From the NCBI GenBank assembly GCA_910584305.1, contig CAJTZW010000006.1:22457-86456 (forward strand): a DNA stretch of 64,000 nucleotides. The letters run 5' to 3'. The notes beneath the pieces were generated by a model. The model ran no database searches, was not told the DNA's origin, and saw only the letters and a program-made list of their open reading frames with translations. Origin of the DNA: an uncultured Bacilli bacterium (GTDB lineage: Bacteria; Bacillota_I; Bacilli_A; RF39; UBA660). Of the stretch, positions 45,926 to 53,705 are shown in pieces (the stretch's first letter is position 1; every line of letters begins with the position of its first letter). Made by a program: the position numbers and the translations under genes.

Positions 45926-46177
45926 ATGATAGAAAATGTAGAAAATATATATAATGCACTTTGCAATTTTGTGGATGGAACTTGCTCATTAATTCTTGTA
46001 TTCATGAATAAACAAAAAAAAACTGTAAACTTCATTGATATTTATAATAACTTTGGAAATGATTTAGAATATGACCTATTCTTCGTTATGTTCTTGCAAC
46101 CTATGTTAAAAAACAAGAAAATCAAAATTATAAATTCTTCTGATTCTATTACTGAATTAGAATTTGCAATAATATAA
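45926..46177 (+). CDS. Hypothetical protein, 83 residues
   Basis: No family was recognised. It is a small soluble protein with a hydrophobic centre (F-F-V-M-F-L-Q-P-M-L). The start codon immediately follows the stop of the 173-residue gene, and a terminator follows at 46182. Confidence 0.6.
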   Translation: MIENVENIYNALCNFVDGTCSLILVFMNKQKKTVNFIDIYNNFGNDLEYDLFFVMFLQPMLKNKKIKIINSSDSITELEFAII

Positions 46178-46203
46178 AAAAATGGGTAAAATTACCCATT
46201 TAT
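46178..46203 (+). terminator. Terminator after the 83-residue gene
   Basis: ATGGGTAA pairs with TTACCCAT around AA, followed by TTATATT. Confidence 0.65.
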
Positions 46204-46210
46204 ATTAATA

Positions 46211-46313
46211 TCCGAAAAAGTATAATTTCTCGGACGCTTAAGTTATTACAATTTATGCGTTTTTTTATGTTCGAAAAAGTCATTTTTTAAATAAACGAAT
46301 ATTCGGAAACTTT
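46211..46313. repeat. Candidate res site for the neighbouring resolvase
   Basis: TCCGA-N14-TCGGA (46211-46234) is a 24-bp inverted repeat. The word CGAAAAAGT recurs at 46213-46221 and 46272-46280, CGAATATTCG (46296-46305) is a palindrome, and a reversed copy ACTTTTT follows. Spaced inverted subsites beside a serine resolvase gene fit a res site. Confidence 0.55.
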
Positions 46314-46385
46314 TTATAGAATTTCGCACACTTGCGTGCTGCTTCTTATTTTAAATTATATCATATCGCTTGGGAGGAAAAAAGA

Positions 46386-46631
46386 ATGGAAAATATTGAA
46401 AAAGAACTAAGAAAAATTTTATCTATGGTTTATGATGGGTATTCTGATAGTATTGTTACAGCATTAGAAGAAGATGAAAAATATAAAAAATCATTTGCTT
46501 ATACATTAGCAGCTATTCATTTTATAAATGAGTTAAAAACCCATAATATAGTTGTTGAATTTAGTGATGTCTTTACTGATACGGTCATAGAAAAGTTTTT
46601 TAGAGAAGTTAGTAATTTTATGGAAAGGTAA
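46386..46631 (+). CDS. Hypothetical protein, 81 residues
   Basis: No family was recognised. It is acidic and helical (N-I-E-K-E-L-R-K-I-L-S-M). The start at 46386 is chosen because GGGAGG lies about ten bases upstream; the longer frame runs through the RBS. It lies six bases before the resolvase gene and is co-transcribed with it. Confidence 0.65.
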   Translation: MENIEKELRKILSMVYDGYSDSIVTALEEDEKYKKSFAYTLAAIHFINELKTHNIVVEFSDVFTDTVIEKFFREVSNFMER

Positions 46632-46637
46632 ATTTAT

Positions 46638-47264
46638 ATGGATAATAGTAAAACTTTCGGTTATGCTCGCGTTAGCACTAAGGATCAAAATGAAGCAAGA
46701 CAATTAGAGGCATTTAAAAATTTTGGTATTGATGAACGAGATATTTATATAGATAAGAAATCTGGTAAAGATTTTGATCGTGAACAATATAAAATTTTAT
46801 TAAATATACTGCGTGAAGGAGACTTATTAGTTATTACAAGCCTTGATCGACTTGGAAGAAATTATGAAGAAACAAAAAATAACTGGTACTTACTTACACA
46901 TGAAAAGAAAGTTGATATAGTTGTTCTCGAAATAGAATTACTAGATACTAGAAAATATAAAGATATTTTGGGTACATTTGTTGCGGATTTAGTCTTAAAT
47001 ATTCTTGCATTTAATTCATCAGAAGAACTAACCCGTATAAGAAGACGTCAACGTGAAGGTATAGATGTATGTTTTAAAACAAAAACTACAAAAACAGGTA
47101 GATGGTTTGGACGCCCTAGAAAAATCCTTCCGAATAACTTCAATGAATTATATCCGAAGTGGAAAAACAAAGAAATTACTTCAAAAGAATTTATGAGACA
47201 AACTAATTTAAAACCTTATGTATTCTATAATTTTATTAGAGAATATGAGAATAAAAACAATTAA
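46638..47264 (+). CDS. Serine resolvase/invertase
   Basis: Protein of 208 residues. The catalytic domain has Y-A-R-V-S-T-K-D-Q (Ser near 14), S-L-D-R-L-G-R-N-Y-E near 70 and the long E-helix. A C-terminal HTH follows R-F-G-R-P-like W-F-G-R-P-R-K. It is full length and probably active. It would resolve element multimers at the res-like site just upstream. Confidence 0.93.
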   Translation: MDNSKTFGYARVSTKDQNEARQLEAFKNFGIDERDIYIDKKSGKDFDREQYKILLNILREGDLLVITSLDRLGRNYEETKNNWYLLTHEKKVDIVVLEIELLDTRKYKDILGTFVADLVLNILAFNSSEELTRIRRRQREGIDVCFKTKTTKTGRWFGRPRKILPNNFNELYPKWKNKEITSKEFMRQTNLKPYVFYNFIREYENKNN

Positions 47265-47276
47265 TATTTATAATTG

Positions 47277-47302
47277 ATAAGCAAGATTTCCTTGCTTATT
47301 TT
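47277..47302. terminator. Bidirectional terminator after the resolvase
   Basis: ATAAGCAAG-ATTTC-CTTGCTTAT is followed by TTTTAA. It separates plus-strand genes from the long minus-strand operon. Confidence 0.75.
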
Positions 47303-47336
47303 AACCTCATAAAAAAATTATAAATTAACAAATAAT

Positions 47337-47564
47337 CTATAATTTTTCTAAAAATAATACTTCTTTCTTATCATCATCATATTTAAAATAACCAATCGAC
47401 CCAGTTAAATCAATTACTTTAATTGTATCTTTGTCATATAAATAAACTTCAAAAGAGTAAATATTTAAATTACTTTTAAGATATGCTAATACTCTAAATT
47501 GATTAATAGTGTTAACAGAATTTTTATTTATATCTTCACTTGTTAACTTACATAAATCACTCAT
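47337..47564 (-). CDS. Hypothetical protein, 75 residues
   Basis: No family was recognised. It is a small mixed alpha/beta protein (F-E-V-Y-L-Y-D-K-D-T-I-K-V-I-D-L). Its start overlaps the preceding gene by eight bases, and it is the last gene of the main minus-strand operon of element 2. Confidence 0.6.
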   Translation of the reverse strand: MSDLCKLTSEDINKNSVNTINQFRVLAYLKSNLNIYSFEVYLYDKDTIKVIDLTGSIGYFKYDDDKKEVLFLEKL

Positions 47565-47913
47565 AATAGGCTATACATTGATATTCAGTATCAACTATCT
47601 CCATTTCTCTGTTATATTTACCATAAATAACGTCCATATGATGATCCATAAGTTTATTAATATTTTTTTCTAATTTTTTATTTAAATCTTCGCCAATAAT
47701 ATTTTGATAATAACTTTCAAATAAACTAAATCTTTTTATTTCATCATAATTTAAATTAGTTATTTTCATATTTACTTTAACATCTTCAGAAGATGCTTCA
47801 GTAACCTTAAATTTACCTTTATTAAGTTTAACGTGTAGAGTATTGTTATTACTATCAACAATTATTATTTCTTCATCTTTATTTAATTCTATAATCTTCT
47901 TTTTATTTATCAT
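47557..47913 (-). CDS. Hypothetical protein, 118 residues
   Basis: No family was recognised. The N-terminal half is beta-rich (I-I-I-V-D-S-N-N-N-T-L-H-V) and the C-terminal half helical and basic (L-N-K-K-L-E-K-N-I-N-K-L). It overlaps the genes on both sides by 8-11 bases, showing tight coupling. Confidence 0.6.
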   Translation of the reverse strand: MINKKKIIELNKDEEIIIVDSNNNTLHVKLNKGKFKVTEASSEDVKVNMKITNLNYDEIKRFSLFESYYQNIIGEDLNKKLEKNINKLMDHHMDVIYGKYNREMEIVDTEYQCIAYYE

Positions 47914-48325
47914 ATTTTACATCTCCTTTATCATTTATCGCTACTATAAAGATAACGCTGGATTCCTGCTCAAACTTTTCAATTATTTCTTTTAAATCTT
48001 TAAATTTTATATCATTAAGATACCAATACCTATATTTTCTATTTAAATTTAAATAATCAATAAAAACATATCTTGGTTTATATTTTTTAATATAATCTTG
48101 TAAATTATCACAAGTTAAAGTAAGATTATCAACAATAACAATATTATTACTATCAAAACTATTAAATTTGCTTAATAATACTTTTTTAGAAAAATTATAA
48201 CTAATATAAAGTATATTTCTATTATCATTATTAATAGCATCAATATAGCCTATGAAATAATTTGTAATATAATCATCTGTTTTATTTTTAAAAAACGATA
48301 ATTCACTTTCTGTGATTAATACCAT
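47903..48325 (-). CDS. DnaB-like fold protein without a P-loop
   Basis: Protein of 140 residues. The layout I-L-Y-I-S-Y-N-F-S-K-K-V-L followed by P-R-Y-V-F-I-D-Y-L-N-L-N recalls the DnaB/RecA core between the strand after Walker A and the Walker B strand (I-D-Y-L). The Walker A part is absent. It may be a decayed or accessory relative of the ATPase at 50009. The start at 48325 is chosen for GGGTGA upstream. The family call is tentative. Confidence 0.5.
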   Translation of the reverse strand: MVLITESELSFFKNKTDDYITNYFIGYIDAINNDNRNILYISYNFSKKVLLSKFNSFDSNNIVIVDNLTLTCDNLQDYIKKYKPRYVFIDYLNLNRKYRYWYLNDIKFKDLKEIIEKFEQESSVIFIVAINDKGDVKYDK

Positions 48326-48366
48326 AAAATCATCACCCAACATTATTATAATATTTTTAAGAGAAA

Positions 48367-48391
48367 AGGCACTCGGTTAAACGAATGCCTA
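48367..48391 (-). terminator. Terminator after the 56-residue gene
   Basis: On the minus strand AGGCATTCG pairs with CGAGTGCCT (one G-T pair), followed by TTTTCTCTT. Confidence 0.75.
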
Positions 48392-48562
48392 TTAATTTTT
48401 TTCTTCTTGTTCTTTATTTTTTGAAGATTTATTATTTTCTTTTTTTAAAGCGTATTCTTGTAATAATTTTTCTAGTTCTGCATCGTCAGTTGTTTTTTTC
48501 TTTAAATGATAAAAATAAGTACTAGATACACCATATTTTTTCATAGCTTCTGTTAATCTCAT
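48392..48562 (-). CDS. 56-residue small protein with an HTH-like start
   Basis: MRLTEAMKKYGVSSTYFYHL opens a helix-turn-helix like segment (E-A-M-K-K-Y-G-V-S-S-T-Y-F-Y). A Lys/Glu/Asn-rich tail follows. RBS GTGAGG is present upstream and a clear terminator downstream. It resembles small DNA-binding accessory proteins of mobile elements; no partner is known. Confidence 0.65.
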   Translation of the reverse strand: MRLTEAMKKYGVSSTYFYHLKKKTTDDAELEKLLQEYALKKENNKSSKNKEQEEKN

Positions 48563-48641
48563 ACATATACCTCACTTTCGCCGGTATTATAATATACCAT
48601 TGAATAGACCACAATAGAGTTATATTACTTTTATTAATGTT

Positions 48642-49118
48642 TTAATTATCATAATTAAGAACTTCTTGATTATACCTATCAATTACTTCATTTAATTTAT
48701 TATGATATTTATTTCTATCAACTATACCATTAATTGATAACTCATTTATCATCCACTCGAAGAACATCATTAAACAATTATACATTACTTCTTCATTGTA
48801 ATAGGAGATGTCTAATTTCTGTGTTTCTACATCTTTATAATATAAATGCACTAATGAACGTAAATCATTTAAATTAGAACCTATCATTTTCTTTCTTAAT
48901 AATTTTGATGATGGGTAAGCACCTGTGGTACGTAATTTAGGTAATGCTGGAATAAAATCATATATTCTTCTTTCCCAATACTCATAATCAGATGGTGTAT
49001 TATATTTCATAATACAATATATTAAGTATGAAGTTATTATATCGGAGCGTGATGTCAAATGCCACATTGTATCTTTATCTTGTTTTCTATCTCTTATTCT
49101 TTTATATAAACCTTTCAT
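48642..49118 (-). CDS. Hypothetical protein, 158 residues
   Basis: No family was recognised. It is helical, basic at the N-terminus (K-G-L-Y-K-R-I-R-D-R-K-Q) and Tyr-rich, suggesting a structural or nucleic acid-binding role. Its ATG follows directly on the stop of the 35-residue gene. Confidence 0.6.
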   Translation of the reverse strand: MKGLYKRIRDRKQDKDTMWHLTSRSDIITSYLIYCIMKYNTPSDYEYWERRIYDFIPALPKLRTTGAYPSSKLLRKKMIGSNLNDLRSLVHLYYKDVETQKLDISYYNEEVMYNCLMMFFEWMINELSINGIVDRNKYHNKLNEVIDRYNQEVLNYDN

Positions 49119-49226
49119 TTAATTAGCTCCTTTCTTACGAGAAGTTAATTTAGTATAATCAGGTATTATTAAATTTTCATCGACAACCATTTTATAGCAG
49201 TTTTGATGGTTCCAACTAGATAACAT
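49119..49226 (-). CDS. 35-residue small protein
   Basis: The frame starts M-L-S-S-W-N-H-Q-N-C-Y-K with GGAG six bases upstream, and its TAA touches the ATG of the next gene, as expected in this packed operon. No homologue is known. Support comes from RBS and spacing only. Confidence 0.5.
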   Translation of the reverse strand: MLSSWNHQNCYKMVVDENLIIPDYTKLTSRKKGAN

Positions 49227-49236
49227 ATAACTCCAA

Positions 49237-49617
49237 TTATCTTGATACCTTTTTATTGCCACTAAACTTTTGAAGAAATTTCATTAAATTTTGTTTTTGC
49301 GTATCACTTAAAATATCCTCATTTCCAATATGATGATAATATTCTGCTTTATCTAATCTTATACAAGTATGAAATTCCATTTTTTTGTCTTTTTCTTTTT
49401 TTCTATAATGAAAGTGAGGAGCATCACTCAACATATGATCATCAGTAACAATAAATACTTCATAACCATCATCAGTAAAACCAATTCTATCTATTCCTTC
49501 AATATTGTAATCTTTATTTAATTCATTTAATACCCAATCATAATTAAACCAATTTTCATAATTATTACTTTCATTACTGTTATAATTTTCATTTGGTACA
49601 ATATCTATTCTTGCCAT
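49237..49617 (-). CDS. Hypothetical protein, 126 residues
   Basis: No family was recognised. The centre holds a His-rich motif (D-A-P-H-F-H-Y-R-K-K and Y-H-H-I-G) that could bind metal. It lies three bases after the preceding gene in the operon. Confidence 0.6.
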   Translation of the reverse strand: MARIDIVPNENYNSNESNNYENWFNYDWVLNELNKDYNIEGIDRIGFTDDGYEVFIVTDDHMLSDAPHFHYRKKEKDKKMEFHTCIRLDKAEYYHHIGNEDILSDTQKQNLMKFLQKFSGNKKVSR

Positions 49618-49620
49618 ATT

Positions 49621-50001
49621 TTAATCACTTCTTTTATTAATCATATTATATAATTTATCAATTCTCTCTTTATATGTTCTTACTTCTTCTTCATAATGTA
49701 AAATAACCCAAAGTATATCTTTATAATCTAACCATACAATGTCTGTATCAAATGGAGAAATATTATAAATTTTAATATTATCATTAATTTCTTGTGGTAA
49801 TATTGTTCCAAAAAATATTGTACAACTAGGCAACACTTCAAATCTTAATTTTATATTTTTATCTTCCGCGTAGGGGACTATATCATTTTCTAAAGCCCAC
49901 ATTAATTGATGAGCTATTTCTTTTGTTGTTTTATGTCCCTTTAATCTTGCACTATACTTTCGTTTCCAAAATAAGTTGTGGAATTTACTAAATATATTCA
50001 T
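49621..50001 (-). CDS. Hypothetical protein, 126 residues
   Basis: No family was recognised. It has a basic N-terminus (W-K-R-K-Y-S-A-R-L-K) and a C-terminal amphipathic helix (E-E-E-V-R-T-Y-K-E-R-I-D-K-L-Y). It lies between the DnaB-like ATPase and another unknown gene. Confidence 0.6.
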   Translation of the reverse strand: MNIFSKFHNLFWKRKYSARLKGHKTTKEIAHQLMWALENDIVPYAEDKNIKLRFEVLPSCTIFFGTILPQEINDNIKIYNISPFDTDIVWLDYKDILWVILHYEEEVRTYKERIDKLYNMINKRSD

Positions 50002-50008
50002 ATTCTAA

Positions 50009-50704
50009 TCACTTATTCAAACATACAAGAATATTATTATTAATAACAGATACTTCTTTTATATTAATATTATAAGTATAAGGAGTCTTATGTTTATGAC
50101 GATCATCTCTATGTAAAAATATTCTCTTATTAGAATTATGTAATATAGGAAAGTGTTTATCAAATTTTAAATTAAGAATTTTTTTATAATCATGAGTAAA
50201 AACATCTTCTTCTGCTGCTTTCGTTATTCTATGTCTATGTATTTCATATACACCAATAATCGCTATATTCAAATCAGCTGCTATTGAGTTTAATGATTTT
50301 GATATAAAACTTTCTTCTTCTAATATAGCTCGATATGTATACTTTTTAGTGTTATCAGATATACCTAAATATTGTGCTGGATCGATAACAACTAAAACTA
50401 AATTATTTTTAATTTCTTCTTCACACTTTAATTTTACATTTTCCATTGTAATATTAGGATCAATTATAATCTCAACATTATCCATAGTTATTTTTTCTAA
50501 TAAAAGTTTATCTAATTCTGTTTTAGATGTACAGAAATATAATATTTTACCATCAGTTTGTTTTGCTATATTATTTATAATATTAATAATGAAAGTTGTT
50601 TTGCCTACATGACTATACCCAGTAAGTACTATAACTTCTTTTTTCTTTATACCACCTAAAACATTATCTAAAACTTCATATCCTGTATTTAACATTTCTA
50701 TCAC
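50009..50704 (-). CDS. DnaB/RecA-like ATPase
   Basis: Protein of 231 residues. T-G-Y-E-V-L-D-N-V-L-G-G-I followed by Walker A G-Y-S-H-V-G-K-T-T (near 29-37) is the DnaB C-terminal helicase layout. Walker B is V-V-I-D-P-A-Q-Y-L. The N-terminal DnaB domain is absent, so this is a bare motor domain. Its ATG overlaps the stop of the DnaG-type zinc finger gene by four bases, pairing helicase and primase parts. Confidence 0.82.
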   Translation of the reverse strand: MIEMLNTGYEVLDNVLGGIKKKEVIVLTGYSHVGKTTFIINIINNIAKQTDGKILYFCTSKTELDKLLLEKITMDNVEIIIDPNITMENVKLKCEEEIKNNLVLVVIDPAQYLGISDNTKKYTYRAILEEESFISKSLNSIAADLNIAIIGVYEIHRHRITKAAEEDVFTHDYKKILNLKFDKHFPILHNSNKRIFLHRDDRHKHKTPYTYNINIKEVSVINNNILVCLNK

Positions 50705-50979
50705 TTCCTATTTTTTAATATTTCTAGTGCTTCTTCAAAAGATACTTTTTCATAATCCATAATAAAATTTACTACATTACCACTTGCACCACAACTAAAA
50801 CATTTATAAACTTGTTTTTCTGGTGAAACAGATAAACTAGGTGAAGTATCTTTGTGGAAAGGACATATACCAAAATAAATTTTACCTCGTTTTTCTAGTG
50901 GTATATATTTTTTAATTACATCAACTATATCTACACTTTTTCTTATTTCCTCAATTTCACTTTTTAAATCATTATCCAT
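50701..50979 (-). CDS. Stand-alone DnaG-type CHC2 zinc finger
   Basis: Protein of 92 residues, nothing but the DnaG N-terminal domain. V-D-I-V-D-V-I-K-K-Y is followed by zinc ligands C-P-F-H (residues 40-43) and C-F-S-C, then the G-N-V-V-N-F-I-M-D-Y helix. The Toprim catalytic domain is missing. In primases this domain reads template DNA. As a separate protein it may steer priming or regulate the host primase. Confidence 0.9.
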   Translation of the reverse strand: MDNDLKSEIEEIRKSVDIVDVIKKYIPLEKRGKIYFGICPFHKDTSPSLSVSPEKQVYKCFSCGASGNVVNFIMDYEKVSFEEALEILKNRK

Positions 50980-50995
50980 TTATAATCTCCTTTTA

Positions 50996-51319
50996 TTATT
51001 TCTTAATCTCTACTATTTCAATAGGATTATCATCTATAATTTTTAAACCATAATCCTTAACTAATAAATTTTTTACCTTTTTAATACTATAACCTTCATT
51101 AGCATATTCAATTAATTCATTTAAAGCGTATTCTATCATACTATCTAAATTTGTACTCCATAGAGAACTCATTTTATAACCATTACCAATAAAGTAGGCA
51201 ATATACTGATTCACAATATTATTACCAATGTATTTTTCTATTTTGTTGTAAAATTTTTTAGATATATTATTAAATTCCTCATCACTTATTTTTCTTAATT
51301 CTTCTACATCTCTAAACAT
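50996..51319 (-). CDS. Hypothetical protein, 107 residues
   Basis: No family was recognised. It is helical and charged (V-E-E-L-R-K-I-S-D-E-E-F start, V-K-D-Y-G-L-K-I late). It sits between the PolC-like piece and the zinc finger gene, so a replication-related role is plausible by context only. Confidence 0.6.
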   Translation of the reverse strand: MFRDVEELRKISDEEFNNISKKFYNKIEKYIGNNIVNQYIAYFIGNGYKMSSLWSTNLDSMIEYALNELIEYANEGYSIKKVKNLLVKDYGLKIIDDNPIEIVEIKK

Positions 51320-51383
51320 ATTAATTTCACCTCAAAATCTGCGTGTATAATAACATAAAGTCAACAGGATGGCACTAATCATC

Positions 51384-52430
51384 TTAAATATAATTTTCTT
51401 TATCTAATACAAATAAACACTCACTAACAGCTTGCCCTCTACCAAAGATAAACTCAATTTTAGAAAAAATATCTATAAACATATCTTCACAATTATGATC
51501 TTTCATAATTTTTACGTATTTATTCCATAAATTTGGGTAATGATTCCATTTACCTCTGTATATATAATGTAGAATTTCTAAAGACATATCTTTATCAATA
51601 GAGTGATTTAATAAGTATTCTAATATATCTTCTCGAGTTGCTATCAAATTATTTAGATTTATTTTTCCTTCTTTTACTAAAATTTCTTGATTATTTCTCC
51701 AAACGTTAGTCCCATGTCCTATACTTTTTATTTTTATATAATCCTGTATAGTTTTAGGTTTTAATATTTCAGCAATTTGAAATTCAAAATCATTATTTAA
51801 AACATTTTTTAAATCAACTTTCTCATAATCAACTAAAGAATATTTTTCACTAATTTTTATTGACATATAATCTTTAGTAAAATTACGATAATCCTCAATT
51901 GTTTCAAAAATATTGTTAATATTTAATCTAAAAGTTATATCTTTTTTTTCTTCATATAAAGCAGGTATCAATAAATAATGGTTTTCTTCCACCTTATTTC
52001 TTTCTTCATCTTCATATTTTTCATATGAACCTGCTACAATTCTTAATTCATTATAATAATTTATTGATATAAAATTTACTAAACTAACAACATCAATATT
52101 AATTAAATCAACATTTATAGTTTTATCTGTAATTAATTCGTAGGGTAAGTTATATTTTATTGGATCTACTTTACTTAAACCTAAAATATACAGAATTAGA
52201 GAATTATTAAGCATACCTCTGAAATGATAAGAAACTTCTTTATACTTCTTTTTGAATTTATATAAAATCTCAATGATAAACAAATATCCTTTTTCATCAA
52301 ACAAATTAATTTCATTATGACATCTCTTTAATATTGCTTCATCATTATATTTTTTATAATAGATTTTATCAAACTCATCAATTAAATAGTCTTTTGCACT
52401 TAAATTTAAATCTTCATAATTTTCTAACAT
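51384..52430 (-). CDS. PolC C-terminal-like protein lacking the catalytic centre
   Basis: Protein of 348 residues. Residues about 215-335 align with PolC after the palm: K-P-K-T-I-Q-D-Y, then G-H-G-T-N-V-W (PolC has G-T-D-V-W), A-T-R-E-D-I-L-E-Y-L (PolC C-R-D-D-I-M), and E-F-I-F-G-R-G-Q-A (PolC K-Y-M-F-P-K-A-H-A). Earlier, R-G-M-L-N-N-S-L-I-L-Y (PolC R-G-S-V-G-S-S) and P-Y-E-L-I match the finger region. The catalytic P-D-I-D and G-H-D are absent, as are the exonuclease and PHP domains. It is probably a non-catalytic replisome mimic. Inference rests on motif order by eye. Confidence 0.75.
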   Translation of the reverse strand: MLENYEDLNLSAKDYLIDEFDKIYYKKYNDEAILKRCHNEINLFDEKGYLFIIEILYKFKKKYKEVSYHFRGMLNNSLILYILGLSKVDPIKYNLPYELITDKTINVDLINIDVVSLVNFISINYYNELRIVAGSYEKYEDEERNKVEENHYLLIPALYEEKKDITFRLNINNIFETIEDYRNFTKDYMSIKISEKYSLVDYEKVDLKNVLNNDFEFQIAEILKPKTIQDYIKIKSIGHGTNVWRNNQEILVKEGKINLNNLIATREDILEYLLNHSIDKDMSLEILHYIYRGKWNHYPNLWNKYVKIMKDHNCEDMFIDIFSKIEFIFGRGQAVSECLFVLDKENYI

Positions 52431-52442
52431 AAATATTACATC

Positions 52443-52850
52443 TCATTTCTTTTTATGTTCAACTTTATTTATTATTTTAACAAATAAAATCTTATTTTTT
52501 AATATCTTCTTATCAATTTTATTTTCTGTTAATTCATTAAGCTCTTTATAAACTAAATCTATATTTGTTGAAATATTACCTTTAATTAAATATTTATCCT
52601 TTGAAGTAATAGATTTAATAAGATTTTGGGTTTCTTCATCACGACTTCCAACTATTAAAACACTTATATTTCCTGTGCCATCTCTAGCACTTAAAATACT
52701 AAATATCACATTATCTAACTCATAGATTTTAATATCATCAAAAAATACTTCAAACACAACATTTTTAACATTACCTATAACATTATTTATTTTAGATAGA
52801 GGAGAAGTAATAGGTGTAGTATCAATTTTTTTGTATTTTATATTTTTCAT
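52443..52850 (-). CDS. OB-fold protein like the PolC N-terminal domain
   Basis: Protein of 135 residues. V-F-E-V-F-F-D-D-I-K-I-Y-E-L is followed by F-S-I-L-S-A-R-D-G-T-G-N-I-S-V-L-I and Y-L-I-K-G-N-I-S-T-N. This reproduces the PolC OB domain pattern (V-F-D-x-E-x-R-E-L, F-x-I-T-D-x-T-x-S-I, V-R-G). It lies 12 bases ahead of the PolC C-terminal-like gene, in the N-to-C order of PolC. The two look like a split, gutted polymerase. Confidence 0.72.
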   Translation of the reverse strand: MKNIKYKKIDTTPITSPLSKINNVIGNVKNVVFEVFFDDIKIYELDNVIFSILSARDGTGNISVLIVGSRDEETQNLIKSITSKDKYLIKGNISTNIDLVYKELNELTENKIDKKILKNKILFVKIINKVEHKKK

Positions 52851-52852
52851 AC

Positions 52853-53686
52853 CTAACCACCTATATACCTACAATGTGGGCAATATGTCTTACATTCTTC
52901 TTTACTAAGTAAATTTAAATCGCATGTAGGTGTAAATATTGGATTGCTTTCTTTCACATCCGCATACTCACCATCATCTTCAAAATATTGTGAAATAGTT
53001 CTTGAATACCAAATACTTTCACCATTACCATTTTTTTTAGTCATTTCTTCATCATAAGTATAACCTTGTTTTTTAAATTCATTTAACTTATCTACATATG
53101 ATTTCTCTATACTTTTAAGTGTTGAAATAAGAAATTCTTTAGCATATTCGTCTGTTGCATTAGCATTTTGATTATATTTTTCTTCAAATTCTTTTAACTT
53201 TTCTTCATTTATTTTAACTATCTCATCAAATAATTCTTCTTTACTTTTATCAGTTTCATTAACGTTTATACTACTATCATTTCCAAGTATATAACTTTTA
53301 ACTTGTTTTATACACTCATCATTTTCTGTTAGGGTAGAAATACTTATAACCTTATTCTCTGTTAAATAATTATTTTCTTTAGCAACTGTAATTACTTTAG
53401 AAATTGCTTCATCTAAATTTAAATTCTCAAATTCTTCATTTTTAAATATACTCGCATCATCATTTAATTGTGAGATATCTTTAACTTTATTATTTTCATC
53501 TAATATTAACATTAGTTTTGGATTAATTTCTAATATTAAATAAGTTTCACCATTTGCTTTAGCTGATTCTACAAAACTATCTATTGTTTTATTTTGTTGT
53601 ATTTTACCTTTAAAATATTTAAATCCAAATAAACCAACTATACCTATTACTAATAATAGTAAAACTATAAATATTTTCTTTTTCAT
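52853..53686 (-). CDS. Membrane-anchored protein with extracytoplasmic domain
   Basis: Protein of 277 residues. One N-terminal membrane helix (about 5-22) is followed by a long Glu/Asn-rich domain outside the cell and a C-terminal cysteine cluster (T-C-D-L, E-C-K-T-Y-C-P-H-C) that may form disulfides or bind metal. It neighbours a lipoprotein of the same element. No family was recognised. A surface role is likely, for example in transfer or exclusion. Confidence 0.65.
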   Translation of the reverse strand: MKKKIFIVLLLLVIGIVGLFGFKYFKGKIQQNKTIDSFVESAKANGETYLILEINPKLMLILDENNKVKDISQLNDDASIFKNEEFENLNLDEAISKVITVAKENNYLTENKVISISTLTENDECIKQVKSYILGNDSSINVNETDKSKEELFDEIVKINEEKLKEFEEKYNQNANATDEYAKEFLISTLKSIEKSYVDKLNEFKKQGYTYDEEMTKKNGNGESIWYSRTISQYFEDDGEYADVKESNPIFTPTCDLNLLSKEECKTYCPHCRYIGG

Positions 53687-53705
53687 TACTCATCACTTCT
53701 TCCTT

